The translations under genes were made by a program, and so were the position numbers. The notes under the pieces were generated by a model. That model made no database searches. It was not told the DNA's origin and was given only the letters and a program-made list of their open reading frames with translations. A stretch of 64,000 bases of DNA from Cupriavidus oxalaticus (GTDB lineage: Bacteria; Pseudomonadota; Gammaproteobacteria; Burkholderiales; Burkholderiaceae): positions 1,984,001-2,048,000 of the forward strand of contig NZ_CP069812.1 in the NCBI RefSeq assembly GCF_016894385.1. The letters are read 5' to 3'. Positions 60,198 to 64,000 of this stretch are shown here, one piece after another; the stretch's first letter is position 1, and each line of letters starts with the position of its first letter.

Positions 60198-60926
60198 TCA
60201 GGGAGCGATCGACGCCTCTGCGGCAGTTTTTGCAGCTTGCGCCACGCTCTCTCGAAGCCGCAGAGAGGCGGCAGCATCAGGAGCAGAACGGCTCAGCTTG
60301 ATGGCGGCCTGCGACGGCCAGTCCGTAGAGCCAGCCGGAATGACCCCAGGCTTATCGCCGTACTCCTTGGCGAGCCGCTGTCGGATCGACTCGGGGATAA
60401 AGCCAGCGCCGAGCAGCGCATACGCCAGGTACTCCACGAAGTATGGGTGCTTGTGCCAGCGCCCGCCGTCGACGGCGCGCTCCATCGAACGCTCAAAGTG
60501 GGACAGCAGAACAGCCAGCGCACCTTGCCGCTGAGTTCCCGGATCGGGCGAACGCATCCATTCGTACCCGGTGCGCTTGACCTGCTCGCGCTCTTTGTAC
60601 GGCATGGGTACGAAGCCCAGCGCCGCCTGCGCTTCCTCGAAGAGCTGATGCCGCTCGCTGTGCGCCTTGATGTCAGCTGGCAGCGTCCCATCAAAGGTGA
60701 AGGAGCAGAAGCGGCAGTGGTCCGCACCGCCGTCCACGTCAACGTGGCTGGCCACTTGCGCGTCGTAGCGCTTCTCCAGTTCGTGGAAGTGGCGCACTCC
60801 ATACTCGGCCGCGGCAATGGCATTGAGCCGTTGCATATGCGTCAGGTCGGGGAGTATGGCTTTGGCCGCCTTGGCGGCCTTCTTGAGGCGGGCCAGATCG
60901 GCCCATGTGATGGTGCTCATCTTCAT
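60198..60926 (-). CDS. Hypothetical protein with a C2H2-type zinc-finger motif
   Basis: A 242-residue protein I do not recognise. Residues 25-55 are helical (LTHMQRLNAIAAAEYGVRHFHELEKRYD), and a CRFC...HSERH motif near residues 71-92 fits a CX2CX14HX3H zinc site. The remainder is helical, ending with an Ala-rich tail. A/T content is higher than in the neighbouring catabolic genes. It is upstream of the split gene on the same strand. It resembles plasmid or island genes in style, but I assign no function. Confidence 0.6.
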   Translation of the reverse strand: MKMSTITWADLARLKKAAKAAKAILPDLTHMQRLNAIAAAEYGVRHFHELEKRYDAQVASHVDVDGGADHCRFCSFTFDGTLPADIKAHSERHQLFEEAQAALGFVPMPYKEREQVKRTGYEWMRSPDPGTQRQGALAVLLSHFERSMERAVDGGRWHKHPYFVEYLAYALLGAGFIPESIRQRLAKEYGDKPGVIPAGSTDWPSQAAIKLSRSAPDAAASLRLRESVAQAAKTAAEASIAP

Positions 60927-61066
60927 TGGTTCTCAATCGAAGACTCCTAGGGTCCGCTCGGTAGGAATCCGATCAAGGTTCCAATGGAAATCGCCATTGG
61001 TAGTGAGTGAACTTTGCCATTGCGGACGGCCAGCACCTACCCGTGCATGGCGCCATTTTAGCAAGT

Positions 61067-61207
61067 TCAGGTTGGAGCGCGCACCGGCAGGCTCTTCTGC
61101 GCTTTGCGGCGAAAGCCCCGATCCCCCGCCATGAAAGCCTCCAGCATGTGCGGGATCAGCGTGGCCGCATCGACCGCTTCGCCGTAGGTCTGCGCGTGCG
61201 TTGTCAT
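61067..61207 (-). CDS. Possible small protein, 46 residues
   Basis: On the reverse strand, ATG at 61207 opens 46 codons to TGA at 61067: MTTHAQTYGEAVDAATLIPHMLEAFMAGDRGFRRKAQKSLPVRAPT read in parts, a helical, alanine- and lysine-containing peptide. It lies between the zinc-finger gene and the AbiEii gene. No clear ribosome-binding site. Coding status is uncertain because it is short; a longer overlapping frame in another phase exists. Confidence 0.3.
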   Translation of the reverse strand: MTTHAQTYGEAVDAATLIPHMLEAFMAGDRGFRRKAQKSLPVRAPT

Positions 61208-61352
61208 TCATGATTGGCTCCGCTCCCAGTCAACCGGAGCATCGGTTCACTCGCTGTCTGCCTGTCGGCGCAGAGCATCGTCCTGCAACCCATGTCTCGG
61301 CCTAACTCATAGACCAGTGTGAAATCGTGAGCCATCGCGTCAGCCCTCCTCA

Positions 61353-62303
61353 TCATCTGCCGCCTGCAACCCGTGCCAGCGCTTCTTCAAGCGCCTGGCG
61401 GTCTGCCGCACGCTTGTCTGCCGTGCGCTGCGCGAGGTTGTGCAGCTTGCGCCGCACACCCGGCAACTCCGCCGCATGCGCAAGCCCGATCAGGCCGAAG
61501 TCCGGCTGCTCGTTCTCCACGGACCACAGGAACGCACACGACGGCTCATCCAGCCAGGCTGCCACACGCGACAACAGGCGCTCGCGGCTTTCCAGCAAGG
61601 CTCCGACCTCAATGGGCTCGGTCGTCATGCCCTTGAAATGCGCCTCAAAAGTGGCCTCGAAATCCGCAGGCGCGCGCGGCGCCAGCATCTCCCGCGCCGG
61701 TTTGGGGCTGCAAGTCAGGTACACGAGGAAGGTGCGCCAGAGCATCTCATCCGCCCGTTCATCGTCCAGTAGGAAGCCCACATCGAAAAGATCGCGCGGA
61801 TGCTGCCGCGACAGCGCCGCCGCGAGCTTGCCGGCATAGAGGTCGGCGAAGTCCAGCACCTGCACCTCGGCGAAGCCGAATGCGTCCTCCACCCGCGGGC
61901 GCACCACCATTCTGCGCACCGGATGCACCGTGCCGCGCATCACCGGCGTCGTCTCGATCTGCACGCGCGCGCGGCCGCGGCTAGCCACCAGCCGCGTGAC
62001 CGTCCCTGCGCCCTCGCCCGCCGAGGTTTGCACCTGCAGTTGCAACGGGCGGGCGCGCAGCACATCTGCCAATCGCCCAAGGGCTTCGGCAATCAGCTTC
62101 GCATCCTCGGCGTAGTCGTGGACAGGCAGCCAGGCCAGATCGATATCCACCGACAAGCGCGGCAGGTCGTGCTCGAAGAGGTTGATGGCCGTGCCGCCCT
62201 TGAGCGCAAAGCGCGGCTCCTGCGCGAGCACCGGCAGGATATCGACCAGCAGCCGCACCCGGTCGGTGTAGCGCCGATCCCAATGGTCAAGCCAGGTGCT
62301 CAT
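61353..62303 (-). CDS. abiEii: AbiEii-type nucleotidyltransferase toxin
   Basis: A 316-residue nucleotidyltransferase of the AbiEii family. ALKGGTAINLFEH near residue 33 and LSVDIDLAWLP near residue 50 are the GG/T and DxD catalytic motifs; DFADLYAGKLAAALSRQHPRDLFDVGFLL near residue 155 is the conserved family helix. AbiEii is the toxin of a type IV toxin-antitoxin system that can abort phage infection. I chose the ATG at 62303; its start overlaps the AbiEi stop by 17 bases, so translation is coupled. Confidence 0.9.
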   Translation of the reverse strand: MSTWLDHWDRRYTDRVRLLVDILPVLAQEPRFALKGGTAINLFEHDLPRLSVDIDLAWLPVHDYAEDAKLIAEALGRLADVLRARPLQLQVQTSAGEGAGTVTRLVASRGRARVQIETTPVMRGTVHPVRRMVVRPRVEDAFGFAEVQVLDFADLYAGKLAAALSRQHPRDLFDVGFLLDDERADEMLWRTFLVYLTCSPKPAREMLAPRAPADFEATFEAHFKGMTTEPIEVGALLESRERLLSRVAAWLDEPSCAFLWSVENEQPDFGLIGLAHAAELPGVRRKLHNLAQRTADKRAADRQALEEALARVAGGR

Positions 62304-63111
62304 CGAGGTCTCCCGGTAGGGTGATCTGGTAAGTCGGATGCAAGCGCCCGCCGGGCACCAGCGCGCGCTTGCCCCGGCCCAGCTCGACCCCATCGAGGGG
62401 CACATGAGACAGCCACGCATGCTTGTGGCGTTCGGCCAGGGCCAGGAACAGCCGCTTCGCCTTGATGCTGCGGCAGTGGCGCAGCATCAGACCGACACGC
62501 TGCGGCCGCAGCGTCGTCATCGCCTGCATCAGCGCATCAGCCTCATAGACCAGCGCCGCATCCGACACGCCATCGCACAGCTCCAGCATGGCCCGCTCGG
62601 GCGTGGAGCACACCAGTGCCGACTCGGCACCCGAGTCCATCCGATGCCACGCCAGCCCCTGCCCGGCCAGCACGGACTCGGACACCTCGGCCGTGAACGA
62701 CACGGCAGGCAAATCGAACGGACCCTTGCCCAGGAACGCGAAGCGCTCCTGCAGCGGCAGCTTGCTCATCCAGCCTGGCGGCCGCTCCGGCCCATAGAGG
62801 GTAATCGTCCCGGCATCGCCCAGGCGCAGGTAGTGCTCGTGCCCCTGCAGGGTCAGCGCGAAGCGCCCACCCACATGCAGCGGCATCCCTTCCCCGGCCT
62901 GCAGGCTGCGCACCACACCATCCCACTGCAGACGCCCGCCCTGGCGCATATACACGCCACGGGCCGGCGACACCAGCCAGCCACTGCCCACATAGCGTGC
63001 GACGAGGCTGTTCGAGTAGCTGTGCGCCCGTAGCCAGCGACTGGAAACCAGGCGCGTGTCGCCCAGATCAGCCAATAGGCGGTTCAGTTTTCCTGCATTT
63101 TGGTCACTCAT
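62287..63111 (-). CDS. abiEi: AbiEi-type antitoxin
   Basis: A 274-residue AbiEi-family antitoxin and transcriptional regulator. The N-terminal winged helix is near residues 5-60 (LLADLGDTRLVSSRWLRAHSYSNSLVARYVGSGWLVSPARGVYMR, in parts), and the C-terminal domain has PERAMLELCDGVSDAA near residue 160 and HKHAWLSHVPLDGVELGRGKR near residue 235. I chose the ATG at 63111 because upstream codons belong to the broken integrase remnant. It is the first gene of the pair and probably represses it. Confidence 0.88.
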   Translation of the reverse strand: MSDQNAGKLNRLLADLGDTRLVSSRWLRAHSYSNSLVARYVGSGWLVSPARGVYMRQGGRLQWDGVVRSLQAGEGMPLHVGGRFALTLQGHEHYLRLGDAGTITLYGPERPPGWMSKLPLQERFAFLGKGPFDLPAVSFTAEVSESVLAGQGLAWHRMDSGAESALVCSTPERAMLELCDGVSDAALVYEADALMQAMTTLRPQRVGLMLRHCRSIKAKRLFLALAERHKHAWLSHVPLDGVELGRGKRALVPGGRLHPTYQITLPGDLDEHLA

Positions 63112-63266
63112 AGTGCTCAAAATACAGCTTTCTCGAACTTCTGCCAAGACTCGATGGTTCGGCAAACGAAAAATTCGATCACTTACGGTGATCTTTTTAC
63201 GACAATGGCAAACCACCCGCCGTCCATCAGCGGCACATTCCAAGAGGATCTGCATGCGCCCCCCTG

Positions 63267-64000
63267 TCACACGGTCGCACTCAGTACCGGCACCACCACG
63301 TTCTCCGGCATCAGCTTCGGCACGTAGGTCTGGCCATCGATCCAGGCATCGATCATGTTGGCCCACTCCTGCAGCATGTGGCGCCGCTGCTCGGCGTACT
63401 CGGCCTTGTTGTAGATCGAGCGCGAGGAACCGCAGCGCCAGCCGGATGGTCGGATAGGTCGCCACCGATTCCATCTGCCGCGCCATCAGCCGGATCTCTA
63501 GCGGCGACAAGGCGCGATCCTTCGGCACGAATGTCGCAATCGACGCGGCCCTTACATCCTCAGCCGGGTTGTCCACCTTCTCGCCGTGCAGGATGGCGAA
63601 GGCATAGACCTGCTTCACGATGTCGCGGACGTGTACCGCAGTGGCTGGAGCACCGCGCGCCTTCACCTTATTGCAGAGGGCGCGCAGGTCATCAGCGGTG
63701 ATTTCGTTGAGCTGCCTGTTCTGGAAGGCCGGCAGGATGTCCCGATCGACGATGCTCTTGCGCATCGCCTTGGTGCTGTCGGCCATCCGGGCGCCAACCA
63801 GCCATTTCTCGGTCACGTCGCCAAAGGTCTTGGCGGCGGTCAGCCGGCGCTTCTCGCGCTGTTTCTCCAGAGCGGGGGCTTGCCCTGAGCAACGGCCTTT
63901 TTGGCGTCGATCAGCTTTTCGCGGGCCATCACCAGCGAAATACCCGCCGGCCCGTAACGGCCAATGGTCAGGGTCTCACGACGACCGTTGAGACGGTAAT
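63267..64000 (-). pseudogene. P4-type tyrosine integrase, frameshifted and missing its catalytic core
   Basis: On the reverse strand the sequence enters from beyond the window with RRETLTIGRYGPAGISL, then EKQREKRRLTAAKTFGDVTEKW in another frame (break at a run of five G at 63874-63878), then the core-binding part SIVDRDILPAFQNRQLNEIT and RLALRFL. At about 63415-63428 it jumps directly to RSIYNKAEYAEQRRHMLQEWANMIDAW in a third frame, which is the usual P4-integrase C-terminus, ending at TGA 63267-63269. The catalytic Arg and His boxes are missing, so the protein cannot recombine. It lies beside the AbiE pair and marks a dead island. Confidence 0.82.

Overview
The window is GC-rich chromosomal DNA from a betaproteobacterium of the Burkholderiales, most likely Cupriavidus/Ralstonia. 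I infer this from the methylcitrate gene order acnD-prpF-prpD, the solitary Bug-type (tripartite tricarboxylate) binding proteins, the pcaQ-pcaHGB layout, and two families of intergenic palindromic repeats. No rRNA, tRNA or CRISPR array was seen. Everything rests on reading the sequence and recalled family knowledge; no database search was run.

Layout. 0-4.5 kb: end of a propionate (2-methylcitrate) operon, with acnD cut by the window edge, then prpF and prpD. 4.7-8.2 kb: periplasmic asparaginase, an AraC regulator divergent from an AhpD-like protein, and a hotdog thioesterase. 8.5-23.3 kb: a large two-armed catabolic block of unknown substrate. Its leftward arm has enoyl-CoA hydratase, CoA-transferase, Bug protein, amidohydrolase and thioesterase. 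Its rightward arm has Fe-alcohol dehydrogenase, Bug protein, FAH-family enzyme, TRAP transporter, a second amidohydrolase, an FMN hydroxyacid dehydrogenase and an exported PPC/DUF296 protein. The arms diverge from a perfect 11-17-11 inverted repeat. 23.4-42.1 kb: mostly housekeeping genes: DUF1289, glutamine amidotransferase, penicillin-acylase-type hydrolase, aldehyde dehydrogenase, ybiT, the queE-queD-tadA-ldcA operon, polyphosphate kinase, a VWA protein, a membrane hydrolase, a TetR regulator and an AI-2E family transporter.

42.2-57.4 kb is the most coherent system: hemerythrin, a MarR regulator and a Kef-type antiporter, then a phthalate operon (dioxygenase, 4,5-dihydroxyphthalate decarboxylase, NadC paralogue, dioxygenase reductase, dihydrodiol dehydrogenase, Bug protein), then pcaQ divergent from pcaH-pcaG-pcaB and a fused pcaD-pcaC. 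Together they would take phthalate through protocatechuate to 3-oxoadipate. Three copies of one palindrome (TTAGGnnCCTAA type) lie at the hemerythrin-marR promoter and upstream of the dioxygenase gene, so I propose that this MarR protein controls both units.

57.5-64 kb is accessory DNA: an RNA cyclic phosphodiesterase, a FitAB toxin-antitoxin pair, a 12-bp match to the 3' end expected of guaA beside a terminator, a gene split by an in-frame stop, a zinc-finger protein, an AbiEi/AbiEii toxin-antitoxin pair, and a P4-type integrase broken by a frameshift and loss of its catalytic core. It reads as a decayed, immobilised genomic island.
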